Source: Aquarana catesbeiana
Taxonomy: Eukaryota > Chordata > Amphibia > Anura > Ranidae
Reading direction: 5' to 3'
NCBI RefSeq assembly: GCF_042186555.1
Contig: NC_133333.1
Coordinates: 63,111,628 to 63,175,627, forward strand
Length of the DNA: 64,000 bases
Shown: piece by piece, positions 1 to 9,789 of the stretch
Layout of the letters: every line of letters begins with the position of its first letter
Position numbering within the stretch: position 1 is the stretch's first letter
Made by a program: the position numbers and the translations under genes
Notes under the pieces: generated by a model
The model's database searches: none
What the model was told of the DNA's origin: nothing
The model's input: only the letters and a program-made list of their open reading frames with translations

Positions 1-489
1 TTCCTGGAATACACATATTTCTATTGTGGTGTAGGATCTGGGCCTGCTGTCCTTTCTTTCTTTCTCCCTCCATCCCTCATTCATTTCAAATTCTAACCAC
101 ACCCTTTTGAGCCACGCCCATTTAAGCCACCCACTATTCCGCATAAACCACGCCCATATTTCGCCATGGCGTGCTTTGCACACCGCATTTTACTATTTTG
201 CTATGTCACTCCTACAAACAAATGGCCTGCCCCCTAATTATAGCAAGGCTCACCCTACATGCAGAAAAGTGTCCCTAAATTTTTTTTTACAAGGTCAGTG
301 TGTGTCAGGTAGATCAGTGTGTGTCAGATAGGTTAGTATGTGTCAGGCATGTCATGTAGGTCAGTGTATGTCAGCCAGGTAGGTAACACCCCCCTCCATA
401 CAACCCCACCGCCCGCTGCCCCATTCCCCCCCCCACCCCCCTGGTGCTGGGCTCTGACTTCGGGCTGAAGCCCCTAGTCTTTTTACCAC
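1..489. repeat. Unclassified repetitive DNA with a degenerate short tandem repeat
   Basis: No gene is visible. The first 200 bases hold pyrimidine-rich sequence and several copies of a CCACGCCC-like motif. Positions about 293-390 contain four to five degenerate copies of a roughly 20-base unit built around GTCAGTGTGTGTCAGGTAG. The stretch ends in a C-rich run near 428-440. It may be the 3' tail of the LINE whose endonuclease fragment follows on the minus strand, but I cannot prove this. Confidence 0.4.
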
Positions 490-829
490 CTAGCAATGCC
501 TCTGCTTCACTGCACCAATCTCCAGAACTAAAATAATGTATCTGCCCCCAGGATCTAAAGACACATGTATCACTTTATATGCAAGAGATTTGTTTAGAAG
601 GATGGCGACCCCCCTGGCATAACTGGAATAAGTGGCATGAAAGTCCTTTTGCACCCAGGCTCTGCTCAGGGACAAGATCTTGTCCCCCAGAAGGTGGGTC
701 TCCTGCAAAAAGATGATATGGGGTTTATGAGTGTTAAGGAATTTAAACATTAGAGACCTTTTAAATTTGTTGTTTAGACCTCTTATATTCCAAGAAATTA
801 TTTTCATCTCCATAGTGAATGGTATAACT
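490..829 (-). pseudogene. L1-type LINE ORF2 fragment (N-terminal endonuclease)
   Basis: About 107 codons on the minus strand (490-813) give the start of an APE-type endonuclease as found in L1-group LINE ORF2. Near the N-terminus is ISWNIRGLNNKFKR, the usual SWNVRGLN strand, followed by FLQETHLLGDK, which carries the metal-binding Glu of the QETH motif. The frame ends before the GDFN and SDHH motifs, so most of the endonuclease and all of the reverse transcriptase are missing. It is a relic and cannot be active. The same N-terminal pattern is seen in the nearly complete L1 ORF2 at 51011-54859, but the two differ too much to be the same subfamily. Confidence 0.75.
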
Positions 830-1230
830 TAAAGTGGTTGTAAACCCTTACCTATACCCAGTGAAGGGACTATCCTCAGGTGATACACAGAGCTGAAACA
901 AATCCTCCTACATACTGTAACTTTTATCTGTCTATCTGCAGTCTTCTCTACATCTGTTCAAAGTGCTGAATTTTTAAGCTTGCCTGAAAGCTCAGAAGCG
1001 CCTGGAAGGACTTTGCCAAAGCACTAAATTGGTAAAAGGCCTTTTCGCCACATTGACATATTTATTTGTGCAGGGTTGTCATTTCTGCTGTCTGCTGAGA
1101 ATTTCTGCCTAAAGGGGATTGTTCTTCTGTTTACCTTGGACATACAAATCAGATCCTAAGAGTAACCCAAGGGCCTTGACAGGACTATGCTGAAAACCAC
1201 ACTGGCCTGTATTCTATTTAGGGTCCAGCA
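829..1230. mobile_element. Possible TTAA-flanked non-autonomous element, one end visible
   Basis: Non-coding sequence beginning TTAAAGTGGTTGTAAACCC immediately after the LINE fragment. A TTAA followed by AAGTGG resembles the ends of TTAA-specific (piggyBac-like) MITEs elsewhere in this window (ends at 1943 and 33896), but the opposite terminus was not found. No coding frame is apparent. Confidence 0.3.
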
Positions 1231-1254
1231 CCTCATCCCTTTATATTGGTAGAA

Positions 1255-1575
1255 TTAATAGAAGGAGAGATTTGAGGATTATAGTGTAGAGGTTAGTACT
1301 CTTACCTAGCAGCAATAGGGTCACTGGTTCAAATCCCGACCATGACACCATCTGCCTGGAGTTTGCATGTTCTCCCTGTGCTTGCGTGGGTTTCCTCCAG
1401 GTACTCCGGTTTCCTCCCACACTCCAAAGACACTCCAAAGACATGCTGGTAGTGGTACGTAAATCAGACCCTGTCTACAAATTAGCCCTAGTATGTGTAT
1501 GTGTTTGTAAGCGCGTTGGGACCCTGCAGGGTAAGGGACCGTGCTAGATCAAGATGCAACTCAACTCATAGTGGT
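1255..1575 (+). mobile_element. tRNA-derived SINE-like repeat
   Basis: The segment looks like a tRNA-derived SINE read on the plus strand. A perfect RNA polymerase III B-box, GGTTCAAATCC, lies at about 1327-1337, and a plausible A-box (TAGAGGTTAGTAC) lies some 45 bases upstream, the spacing of a tRNA head. Downstream is a body containing GTTTGCATGTTCTCCCTGTG, a core widespread in vertebrate SINEs. A short internal duplication of ACTCCAAAGAC occurs near 1420-1441. The 3' boundary near 1575 is approximate and no TSD was located. A more decayed relative lies on the minus strand near 9790-9990. Confidence 0.55.
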
Positions 1576-1603
1576 GCCAAGTATGGAGAAAGTAACAACT
1601 GAT

Positions 1604-1946
1604 TTAAATTTTATTACATAGATATGTAGTAGAATATATAGATATTGGCCTAAACTGAGGAATACTTTTTTTTTGGATATGTATTATAGCAGAAAGTAAA
1701 AAATATAGGGTTTTTTTTTCAAAATTGTCTGTCTTTTTTTTTTTTTTATATAGTATATAATAGTAAAAACTGCAAGAGGTGATCAAATACCACCAAAAGA
1801 AAACTCTATTTGTGGAAAAAAAAAGGACATCAATTTTGTTTGGGTACAACGTCGCACGGCCGCACAGTTAAAGCGACGCAGTGCTGTATCGCAAAAAATG
1901 GCCTGGTCATTAAGGGGGTAAAATCTTCCAGGGCTGAAGTTGTTAA
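1604..1946 (-). mobile_element. Half of a piggyBac-like (TTAA) MITE
   Basis: Non-coding. The stretch from about 1720 ends GGGCTGAAGTTG followed by TTAA at 1943-1946. Read in reverse it matches the end of the complete TTAA-flanked element at 32728-33895: CCACTT start, then shared blocks for a protein-free TTTTGGTGGTATTTGATCA segment and a TTTGGGTACA segment. A third half-copy is at 39640-39899. Only one end is present here, so it is truncated. Assignment to piggyBac rests only on the TTAA target and a short CCACTT terminus. Confidence 0.5.
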
Positions 1947-2109
1947 AGTAAAATTGTTTAGCAACCAAGTCATGTCAGAACATCCTTTATCTAGCCACCA
2001 TTTATTGTGTATTGTTATATTTCAGTTCTAACCTGTTTCCTTCTCCTACTAGAAACAAGAATTTATTTTCAGATTTTTGCCAGACATGGCAACTGCCAAC
2101 TAGATTAAG

Positions 2110-2267
2110 AATTTAGAAAAATAACTTAACATAGTTACATAGTTAGGTTATAAAAAGTCCATTAAGTTCAACCAAAAAAACCCCAAACAAACCTACACCC
2201 ACAGTTGATTCAGAGGAAGTAAAAAAAAAAACCCAGCAAAGCATGCTCTAATTTGCTACAGCAGGGA
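2110..2267 (-). pseudogene. CR1 LINE, 3' terminal piece (separated from its body)
   Basis: Read on the minus strand this is the 3' untranslated end of a CR1 element. It begins TTTTTTCCCTGCTGTAGCA and continues through ATCAACTGTGGG and GTTGAACTTAATGGAC to the terminal ACTATGTAACTATG repeat. The same order occurs in the second CR1 copy at 62593-63149. Its upstream continuation is not adjacent but lies at 11971 onward, because a DIRS element occupies 2268-11970. The join is visible because CCTGATCC-type sequence immediately upstream in CR1 is found at 11975-11990. Confidence 0.85.
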
Positions 2268-2411
2268 AAAAACGGAAAATTATATCAAATACTTACCGTA
2301 ATTTTCCTTTCCTGACGCCAAACCATGGCAGCATACTAGTGATAGAGCTCCGCCTCTTGACCACTCCCTCAGGACCAGTGAATAGCATAAATGAAAGGCC
2401 TAGTTAGGCCC
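2268..2411. repeat. DIRS right inverted terminal repeat
   Basis: The segment from CTGACGCCAAACCATGGC (about 2321) to CTAGTTAGGCC (about 2410) is the reverse complement of 11874-11970, with about 95 bases matching at high identity, nearly 10 kb away. The outermost 50 bases (ACGGAAAATTATATCAAATAC onward) have no counterpart at the other end but are matched by the internal complementary region, as DIRS replication models require. Confidence 0.85.
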
Positions 2412-2461
2412 CATCCCATTCTCTTTAATTAGCTACATACCGAAATGTATAAGGGTGGGAC

Positions 2462-2554
2462 CGTATGCTGCCATGGTTTGGCATCAGGAAAGGAAAATTA
2501 TGGTAAGTATTTGATACAATTTTCCGTTTTCCTGACACCAACATGGCAGCATAC
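2462..2554. repeat. DIRS internal complementary region (ICR)
   Basis: This segment reads as the two element ends joined head to head. Its first two-thirds (GTATGCTGCCATGGTTTGGC to AATTTTCCGT) are the reverse complement of 2271-2335, and its last 24 bases (CCTGACACCAACATGGCAG) are the reverse complement of 11947-11969. In DIRS replication such a region templates formation of the circular intermediate. The L2 insertion point at 2556/2557 lies exactly at its edge. Confidence 0.85.
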
Positions 2555-2556
2555 TA

Positions 2557-2575
2557 TTATTATTATTATTATTAT
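2557..2575 (-). repeat. (TTA)n tail of the L2 LINE
   Basis: Six TTA units mark the 3' end of the minus-strand L2 element. Such trinucleotide tails are formed by slippage at the start of target-primed reverse transcription in L2 and CR1 group LINEs. Confidence 0.85.
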
Positions 2576-2771
2576 ACAGGACTTATATAGCGCCGACAGT
2601 TTACGCAGCGCTTTACAACATTAGGGCAGACAATACAAGTACAATACAATTCAATACAGGAGGAATCAGAGGGCCCTGCTCATTAGAGCTTACAATCTAG
2701 GAGGGAAGGTCAAGTTATACAAAAGGGTAATAGCTGTGGGGGATGAGCTAATGGAGAAAATAGTGCAGTTG

Positions 2772-5700
2772 TTAGATGGAGGCAGGATAGGCTTCTCTGA
2801 AGAGGAAAGTTTTCAGGGATCGCCTAAAAGTGGATAAATTTGGAGACAGTCTGACAGATTGGGGTAGGGAATTCCAGAGGATGGGCGAGGCTCGGGAGAA
2901 GTCCCGGAGGCGGATATGGGAGGAGGTGATGAGGGAGCTAGAGAGAAGGAGGTCTTGGGAGGAACGGAGATGGCGATTAGGTTGGTATTTTGAGACTAGG
3001 TTAGTGATGTAGCTGGGGGCAGAGTTGTGGATGGCTTTGTAACTTATTGTTAGTATTTTGAATTTAATTCGTTGGGCGAGTGGCAGCCAATGGAGGGATT
3101 GGCAGAGAGGGGTAGCAGACACTGAGCGGTTTGTAAGGTGGATAAGTCTGGCAGCAGCATTCATGATGGACTGCAGGGGGGGTAGTCTGTTTAAAGGTAA
3201 GCCAGTGAGGAGTGAGTTGCAGTAGTCAAGGCGAGAGATAACCAGGGAGTGAATCAGGAGCTTTGTGGTTTCATTGGTTAGAAAGGGACGTAGTTTAGAG
3301 ATGTTGCGGAGGTTGAGGCGGCAAGCTTTGGAAAGTGATTGGATGTGGGGCTGAAAGGAGAGTTCAGAATCCAGGATAACACCTAGCACCCTGACATGTG
3401 GGGACGGGTGGATGGTTGTGCCATTGCTCTTGACAGAGAAGTCAAGGGAAGAGGCACGTGGGGGAGGAAATATTATAAGCTTGGTTTTGGACATGTTGAG
3501 TTTGAGGAAGTGGTGTGACATCCATACAGATATGTCGGTTAGTAAGTTAGTGATGCATGAAGAGACTGATGGGGTGAGTTGAGGGGTGGAGAGATAGATT
3601 TGCGTGTCATCAGCATAGAAATGATATTGAAAGCCGTGAGAGGCTATCAGCTGACCCAGGGAAGAGGTGTAGATTGAAAATAAAAGAGGTCCGAGAACAG
3701 AACCTTGGGGGACCCCGACAGAGAAGGGAAGAGGAGTGGAGGAAGTAGAATTGTAAGTGACACTGAAGGTGCGTTGGGATAGGTAGGATGAGAGCCACTG
3801 AAGAGCACAGTCACGGAGACCGAGGGAGTAAAGTTTTTTGAGGAGGAGGGGGTGGTCAACCGTGTCAAAGGCAGCTGAAAGATCCAGAAGTAGGAGTACA
3901 GAATAGTGTCCATTGGTTTTTGCAGTTAGTAGGTCATTTGTGAGTTTTAAAAGAGCAGTTTCTGTGGAGTGTTGAGGGCGGAATCCAGATTGAAGGGGAT
4001 CAAGAAGGTTGTTTTTAATGAGGTGGTCACTCAGTTGGTTGTAAACCAGGCGTTCAAGGAGTTTAGAGGAAAAGGGGAGCAAGGAGATAGGGCGTAGGTT
4101 GTTAAGATTGGTAGGGTCCAAGGACGGCTTTTTGAGTATGGGGGTGACCAGTGCATGTTTTAGAGCGTCGGGGAAGATGCCAGAGGTGAGGGAGAGATTG
4201 AAGATGTGGGTTAGAGAGTGTAGGATGGGGTCAGAGGGTGACCGTAGCATTTGAGAGGGAATAGGGTCCAGGGGACAGGTGGTTAAGTGGGCGATATAAA
4301 GGAGTTTAGCAACTTCATCTGTAGTAGCAGATTTGAATAGGGGGAGTGTCAGTTGTACCTGTTGACATGGGGTCTTGGCTGGGGGAGATACCTGTAGAAT
4401 GAAGATTTCATCACGGATTGTATCAATCTCCTGGGCAGTTAGTGAGTCAGTGGGTGGAGGCGGTGGAGGAAAAAGTAGAGAGTTGAAGGTAGAGAAAAGT
4501 TTACGGTGATTGGATGAGAAGGTGTTAATAAGAGTTGTAAAATAGGTTTGCTTGGCAGTGTGGAGGAAAGAATAGTATTTTTGGAGGGCAGATTTGTATT
4601 GATTGAAGTCTTTGAGAGACTTAGTCTTGTGCCACAGATGCTCAAGAGCACGACTACGTTTTTTGAGACTTTTGGTGTCATCTGTTTGCCAGGGTTGTAG
4701 GGGTCGAGGCCTGATTCTGCGTGTAGTGAGGGGAGCGAGCTTGTCCAGGGTGGAGGACAGAGATTTATTGTAGATGGACGTGGCTTGGTTGGGGCAGGAC
4801 AGGGGAGAGATTTTGTCATAGAGGTGGTCAGTAGCAGAATAGAGGAGAGAGGAGTTGAATTTGCGAAAGTTTCTACGGGTGATGGTTAGGCGATTGGAGG
4901 GAAAGGTGGTGGAAGACAGGGGGAGAGAGAAACTAATAAGGTGGTGGTCGGAGAGAGGAAAAGGATTGTTGGAGAAGTTGCATGGAGTGCAAAGGTAGGA
5001 GAATACAAGGTCAAGGGTATTGCCATCAGAGTGAGTAGAAGCCTGTACCCATTGCTTCAGGTCAAATGAAGAGGTTAGACTAAGAAGTTTAGAAGTAGCA
5101 GGAGTGTTTGTATTAGCAGGGATGTTGAAATCACCGAGAAGGATTGTTATAATATCCGAAGAGAGAAAGTAGGGTAGCCAGGCAGAAAACTCATCAAGGA
5201 AAGTCGATAATGGTCCAGGGGGCCGGTAGATCACAGCAATTCTTAGGGAAGTAGGAGAGAATAGACGTATACAGTGGGCTTCGAATGATGAGAGGGAAAA
5301 AGAGGGAGGAGAGTGAATAAACTGGAAGGTGCTCTGGGGGGATAGGAGGAATCCCACTTCACCTCCCTTGCGTCCATTAGGCCTAGGGGAGTGAGTCCAG
5401 TGAAGGCCACCCTGGGAGAGGGAAGCAAGAGAAGGGGTGTCATATTTGTGGAGCCAGGTTTCGGTGAGAGCAAGTAGATTGAAGGAATTAGTGACAAAGA
5501 GGTCATGAACAGCGGTGAGTTTGTTGCAGACAGAGCGGGCGTTCCAGAGGGCGCAGGAGAGAGGGAGGCTGGTATTGGGAAGAAGAGGAATGGAGACTAA
5601 ATTGTGTAGATTGCGACTACTGCCAGAGGATGTAGGGTGATGGTGATGGGTGTGTTGGGTACAGTTAAATAAGGGAGGCCCAGGGTTTGGGGAAATATCT

Positions 5701-5798
5701 CCAGTGATTAGGAGAAGCAGAAGAGTGAGGGAGGTAATATGAGAATATGATTTGTATGAGGGGACATGCTTCAGTATCCTGGGGGGGTATGTTAGCAA
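2772..5798 (-). CDS. L2-clade LINE ORF2p: endonuclease-reverse transcriptase with N-terminal 2A-like motif
   Basis: An intact 1008-aa frame. Residues 24-41 hold a leucine-rich stretch followed by GDISPNPGP, matching the 2A-type pattern D-I/V-x-x-NPGP at which ribosomes can skip a peptide bond; the usual Glu is Ser. The APE endonuclease occupies about 80-295, with ALTETW (109-114), GDFN (222-225) and SDHH (283-286). The reverse transcriptase spans about 500-780, with LLDLSAAFDTVDH (637-649), GVPQGSVLGPLLF (695-707) and the catalytic YADD (728-731). The C-terminus ends FRRSLKTFLFREAY, typical of this clade. The start is the first Met of the frame and keeps the 2A-like motif near the N-terminus as in relatives. 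No frame break is visible, so the protein could be functional. Confidence 0.92.
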   Translation of the reverse strand: MLTYPPRILKHVPSYKSYSHITSLTLLLLLITGDISPNPGPPLFNCTQHTHHHHPTSSGSSRNLHNLVSIPLLPNTSLPLSCALWNARSVCNKLTAVHDLFVTNSFNLLALTETWLHKYDTPSLASLSQGGLHWTHSPRPNGRKGGEVGFLLSPQSTFQFIHSPPSFSLSSFEAHCIRLFSPTSLRIAVIYRPPGPLSTFLDEFSAWLPYFLSSDIITILLGDFNIPANTNTPATSKLLSLTSSFDLKQWVQASTHSDGNTLDLVFSYLCTPCNFSNNPFPLSDHHLISFSLPLSSTTFPSNRLTITRRNFRKFNSSLLYSATDHLYDKISPLSCPNQATSIYNKSLSSTLDKLAPLTTRRIRPRPLQPWQTDDTKSLKKRSRALEHLWHKTKSLKDFNQYKSALQKYYSFLHTAKQTYFTTLINTFSSNHRKLFSTFNSLLFPPPPPPTDSLTAQEIDTIRDEIFILQVSPPAKTPCQQVQLTLPLFKSATTDEVAKLLYIAHLTTCPLDPIPSQMLRSPSDPILHSLTHIFNLSLTSGIFPDALKHALVTPILKKPSLDPTNLNNLRPISLLPFSSKLLERLVYNQLSDHLIKNNLLDPLQSGFRPQHSTETALLKLTNDLLTAKTNGHYSVLLLLDLSAAFDTVDHPLLLKKLYSLGLRDCALQWLSSYLSQRTFSVTYNSTSSTPLPFSVGVPQGSVLGPLLFSIYTSSLGQLIASHGFQYHFYADDTQIYLSTPQLTPSVSSCITNLLTDISVWMSHHFLKLNMSKTKLIIFPPPRASSLDFSVKSNGTTIHPSPHVRVLGVILDSELSFQPHIQSLSKACRLNLRNISKLRPFLTNETTKLLIHSLVISRLDYCNSLLTGLPLNRLPPLQSIMNAAARLIHLTNRSVSATPLCQSLHWLPLAQRIKFKILTISYKAIHNSAPSYITNLVSKYQPNRHLRSSQDLLLSSSLITSSHIRLRDFSRASPILWNSLPQSVRLSPNLSTFRRSLKTFLFREAYPASI

Positions 5799-6623
5799 GT
5801 GGGCTTAGAGTTAGAAAGAGGTGATGAGTGCAGTAATAGGGGGAGGGGAGAAGTGAGGGTGATATGTACAGATTGTGTGGTGGAGCAGAGGGATGTAGAA
5901 AAGAGAGCTTGAGGAGAGAGGCTGCAATTGTGAAGAGGAGGAGAGGTAAAGAGAGCATGTTTCAGAGAAGGAGAGATAATATGAAAATGAGATCACCTGC
6001 AATCTGCTATGGTTTGCTTTGTGCAAATCGCTGAAGTGCAAGAGCAGAAGTGCCACTTATTTTAAGAACGCCACTTCTTTGGAAGAACCCCTGTATGTGT
6101 TCCCCCGTAAAGAAAGCCTTGTTATATACTGTGTTGGGTGTGGATGGAATCTGGCAATTAATCAATTAGGAGGGCATATTAGGAACACAGCAAGCAGGGC
6201 ATAACTTTCACACCACAAGCAAACTGCAAGGGGACTAAAAGGCCAAAATTGTAAAGATAAGGAAACCCATAATTTAGGTAAGACTTAATGGCTAAATAAA
6301 CATTGAAATAATGTGAGCATGGCTACAGATGTAGTTGAGACAGCGGTGACAAACAGATTACCAAAAATGTATGTAAGCGGTCAGTCAATTTTCAGTTTGC
6401 AGGACATGGGAATATAAACGCAGATTACCAAAAATGTATGTAAGCGGTCAGTCAATTTTCAGTTTGCAGGACATGGGAATATAAACGCAGATTACCTGTG
6501 AAGAGAGAAGAAAATGTTCAGATGGATGGTGCAAGAGCAGAAGTGCCACTTATTTTAAGAACGCCACTTCTTTGGAAGAACCCCTGTATGTGCAGCCCCC
6601 TGTATGTGCTCCCCCGTAAAGAA
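5799..6623 (-). repeat. L2 5' untranslated region with internal direct repeats
   Basis: No frame. The leader carries two sorts of repeats. A 67-bp unit starting CAGATTACCAAAAATG is present twice exactly in tandem (6354-6420 and 6421-6487), with the start of a third copy to 6496. A 75-90-bp module (GAGCAGAAGTGCCACTTATT through CCCCCGTAAAGAAA) occurs at about 6040-6114 and again at 6530-6622, the extreme 5' end. Repeated 5' modules are common in LINE internal promoters, and this is the likely role, though no promoter motif is recognised. Confidence 0.7.
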
Positions 6624-6659
6624 ATACTAGTGATAAATAACTAGCTGACAGGGTGGGAT

Positions 6660-7162
6660 CTACTTATCAAACCAATCTTCTAATTAGGATGAGACAGAGG
6701 ACTAAATAGTCCTTCCTATAAAGTCCCCTGGGTCTATTCCGTCAAGTTTGAGTAGGAATGTAGGAACGACCACGATACCCCTGTACAGATGGGCACCATA
6801 GATTCTCTTGAATGTGCTGCCTATGAGGCTTCAACCGCTCTGGTAGAGTGCTCCACCACCACTGAAGGAGGCTCGCAACTCCTAGTCCTATATACACAAC
6901 CAAGCCTGCTAGGATCCAGGCAGTAACCTCTTTCCCTTGAGGATTCCCAGCTAGAATGACAAAAGGTTTATTTAGATGACCTAAAAAGGGACAATTGTGG
7001 ACAGATACTACTTAAAAGTTCTGAAAATGAACAGTACGTGTGACTTTCCTGTGTGAAATTGTGGAAAGTTTTGTCCAGCTGTCTGTTAAATAGCAGGCTG
7101 CTGTTATGTTTGATGCAGGATGATCTACCAGACCCAACTCTACACTTTCTGGAAAGAAAGTA

Positions 7163-7197
<35 letters not shown>

Positions 7198-7780
7198 CAC
7201 ACACATATATATATATATATATTTTTTTTTTTTACTTTGAAGCTCCAAGAGCTTGAATCTCTGATAACCTTCTGCTTAAAGTTCTTGTAATTGATACTGT
7301 CTTGTAAGTTATGGCCTGAACCGAACATTGCTCTGTCCGAACAAACTGATATGAGATCCAGCAACTCCAATAGATCTTTCTTTCTTGGTGACCGACTCCT
7401 CACGACTACCCTCAAAAGTTGTGAAAACTGAAGGATTAGTGGCCCATTTAAATGTGTTACTGCTGAGATAGCCTATCCTCACATAGCTCACGAGTGTGGG
7501 CTAAGGCATGGAGGAAGTATAGAACAGCTGAGACTGGAAAGACAATAGGATCAATGTCTCGCACTCCCCAAGAAAAAGCAAACTTGTTCCAGAATTAGGT
7601 CTAGATGTTTCAAGTAGAATGTCTTCTTGCACGCAACAAAGTAGAGATCATTCTGGAGTGAAACTGGAGCAACCAGAGTTGCTCATCCTCCCCCTTTAGT
7701 GCCCCTGCTTGCAGCCCCAGTCTGCGTATGCTATGGAGGGGAAATGTCTTCTGTACCCTGAAATGAATGGCCAGGGAAAA
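6660..7780 (-). pseudogene. DIRS tyrosine recombinase (YR) remnant
   Basis: Conceptual translation of the minus strand in shifting frames gives DIRS-type tyrosine recombinase pieces in the correct order. The N-terminal part contains DIDPIVFPVSAVLYFLHAL and a RLSEIQALGASK block (about 7230-7265) that matches the RVSELQAL helix of the family. After a TA/CA microsatellite comes SCIKHNSSLLF. The C-terminal part contains HSTRAVEAS (6824-6850), corresponding to the H-x-x-R catalytic pair, followed by WSFLHSY. The nucleophilic Tyr region decays into stops near 6700. At least four frame changes and several stops make this a dead gene. It would have catalysed integration of a circular DNA intermediate. 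Confidence 0.8.
7165..7232. repeat. (TA)n/(CA)n microsatellite within the DIRS recombinase
   Basis: A pure TA tract (about 7165-7191), a short CA interlude, more TA to 7222 and a T run lie between two recognisable parts of the recombinase remnant. It is a microsatellite expansion or small insertion that post-dates loss of function. Confidence 0.8.
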
Positions 7781-8500
7781 CCAAGGGCCTCCTGGTCAAT
7801 ATGGAGGACTGGCTATGACAACTATGTTCTCCCTTGACAGCCTCAAGAGGAATCCCATTTACGGGAAATGTTGGGGAAAAATATATAGGTTAGATTGCAG
7901 TCCCAGGGAGAGACCAGAGCATCTGCCCCTTGCGCCTTGGGGTACGGAAACAAAATCAAACCAAAGTTTGTGATTACTGTGGGAAACGAGGAGGTCTGTC
8001 TGTGGTAGGCCCCACCTGTGGACCAGCTCAGAGAAGACCTGGGACGTAGACCCACTCGTTGTGCTCTGGGAAGCTTGTACTTGTTCAAAAGAAAAATCCG
8101 CTGGGAGGTAAACTGCTTCCGAAATTTTGCTGGTGATCTTCCGCCCCAGGCGTTATGGGTTTCACCTCTCCTAATAGCATATTGCTGCGAGTTTTCATGC
8201 TGAAGCTGAATATAGGCGACTGCTGCCCTGTTGCTAAACTGCAAGGAGATTGGTCCTCCTTGACTCTGTATGGTAAGGCCAAAGTGCTAAAAGGGCTGTT
8301 TGAACCCCCGGCGTGTTCAAGATTACCCTCCTTGGCTGGGAAGCTGTTTGCCTTGACCGAAAGTCCCTCGCAGTGCATCTTCCCGGCTGTCTTGCAGACA
8401 TGATTCGTAGCAATTCTCCAGTCTAAAAGGTCCTAACAAACTGAGACTTCCTCAAGGTCTTTCCATCACCATGGACCGCTACTCATACTGAGTAACACTT
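7781..8500 (-). pseudogene. DIRS RNase H / pol C-terminal remnant
   Basis: Minus-strand frames contain NRAAVAYIQLQ (about 8205-8240), matching the D-N-x-x-A-V-AYI-x-x-Q motif of DIRS RNase H, and LVHRWGLPQTDLL (about 7988-8027), the highly conserved RWGLP-x-x-DLFAS block that follows it. LSLGLQSNLYIFP then matches the usual L-S-x-PW-x-x-x-x-YAFPP. The first Asp of the D-N pair is Ser here and several frame breaks are present, so it is inactive. The reverse transcriptase core should lie at about 8500-9600 but I could recognise it only weakly. Confidence 0.75.
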
Positions 8501-9789
8501 ATTAACTGTGTTCTATCCTGTTTCCTCCCTTGCACTCTTCTAGAATTCTAGATGAATTCTAGATGAAATTTGCGCAGGTGCCCATGCACCCCAAGAATCA
8601 TCTATATGCATGAGGACGTTGTGCCCAGATGACTGAGGCATTGAGAAGCCATCAAACAAGCAGAAGTATTCGTCCTCAGAAATCTGTTCCTGACTGTCAC
8701 CACTTCCTGATGAAAATAAAACAGAGGAACTAGCAGAGCACCCCCGGGTACACCAACCATTGGGATTGGGAAAGCTGGCTTTGCTTTCCCTCTAAGGTGT
8801 GAGGATAGGATAGGCATCCTGACGATCCAGCAACAGCCTCCAGCCATGTGGTTATACTGTTTAATGGACTCCGTCTTAAAGAGCTCAAAGAGGGCCCCAC
8901 AGGGTTCAACCTCTTCCGATCTGCAACTGGACACTAACCAACAATGCCTGCAAACTCCAAACAGGATTGGGTAGAAAATTTGCAGTCTGAGGTGTCTGTA
9001 AGCAATGTAGCAGCCCACCCGCTGTTGTGGTGGACTTGGCAGCTTTGTGGAAGAGAGGTGCAGTGAGGAATCTCCCAAAGTGACCATGAGTGTCTGATAC
9101 CTTCATCCAAGACTCTGTACAACATGCCGTCCAGACACCCGTGAAGCGTGCCTTCTAGGTCTTACCTTAAGAGTCTGGGCATGCACTTGTGTAACTCGTT
9201 CACTGATCCCCCCAGAAGTCTGCACTAAGAAACAAGCCAGACCCTTGGCATCCACTGCTACAAAAATGTCATTTTTGGCAAGATACTTCCAATAGGAAAT
9301 CATGTCTAAAGGGATGCAGACCCTGCCACTCTCCTCAGAGTCCTGCAGGTGCAGCAGCTGGTTGATAATTATTAAACCATTCCTGTTAGACTCACCCAGT
9401 ACATGGGCTGGTTATTGCTGGTCTGCCGGCATCTGCAGATGCTACAGTATGTAGGAGCAGGTTGACCATTAGCTTGTTCAGAGTATACAGTTTCGACATC
9501 CTGTTTATACGGGCATTTTTCTCGAACCCCCTTCATTCTTCCCCACTCTTGTTTCTAGGAAGCAATACGCAGCCCAGGGTCTCAAGCATATGGCCTCCCT
9601 AGCCGCCAAGGTGCCAGGGTACTCTTTCAGTTGCTATACAAGCAACTAGGGGGGACTTCCTGGTCAGCCTCCATATTTTGAGTAGCAGACTGCTGCATCT
9701 GTAATATATGCAGCAAGGACCCAGGCCCTCTTCTGTCCAATGAGAACCTCCAGAGCAACGAGTTGTCAACATTCCTCCACATAGAGTGG

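Larger units (their letters stand above)
2557..6623 (-). mobile_element. Near full-length L2-type LINE
   Basis: A 4.07-kb non-LTR retrotransposon on the minus strand with an exact 6-bp flanking duplication ATACTA (2551-2556 and 6624-6629). The 3' end is a trinucleotide (TTA)n run at 2557-2575 on the plus strand, the usual tail of L2 and CR1 group LINEs in place of poly(A). Next to it is a conserved 3' untranslated block (ACTTATATAGCGCC and GCAGCGCTTTACAACAT). One 1008-aa ORF fills 2772-5798, and a 5' leader of about 825 bases with direct repeats fills 5799-6623. It sits inside the DIRS element, so it is younger than both DIRS and CR1. The single open ORF argues for fairly recent insertion. 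Confidence 0.9.

Noticed and set aside
2290..2312. Strong splice-donor-like GGTAAGTATTTGAT on the minus strand in the DIRS terminus
   Set aside because: It lies in the inverted repeat and is copied in the ICR; no matching exon or acceptor was identified, so a splice role is unsupported.
2271..2527. 257-bp palindromic MITE interpretation of the DIRS end
   Set aside because: The inverted pair also includes sequence from the far terminus at 11947-11969, which a simple MITE would not explain; the DIRS ICR model does.
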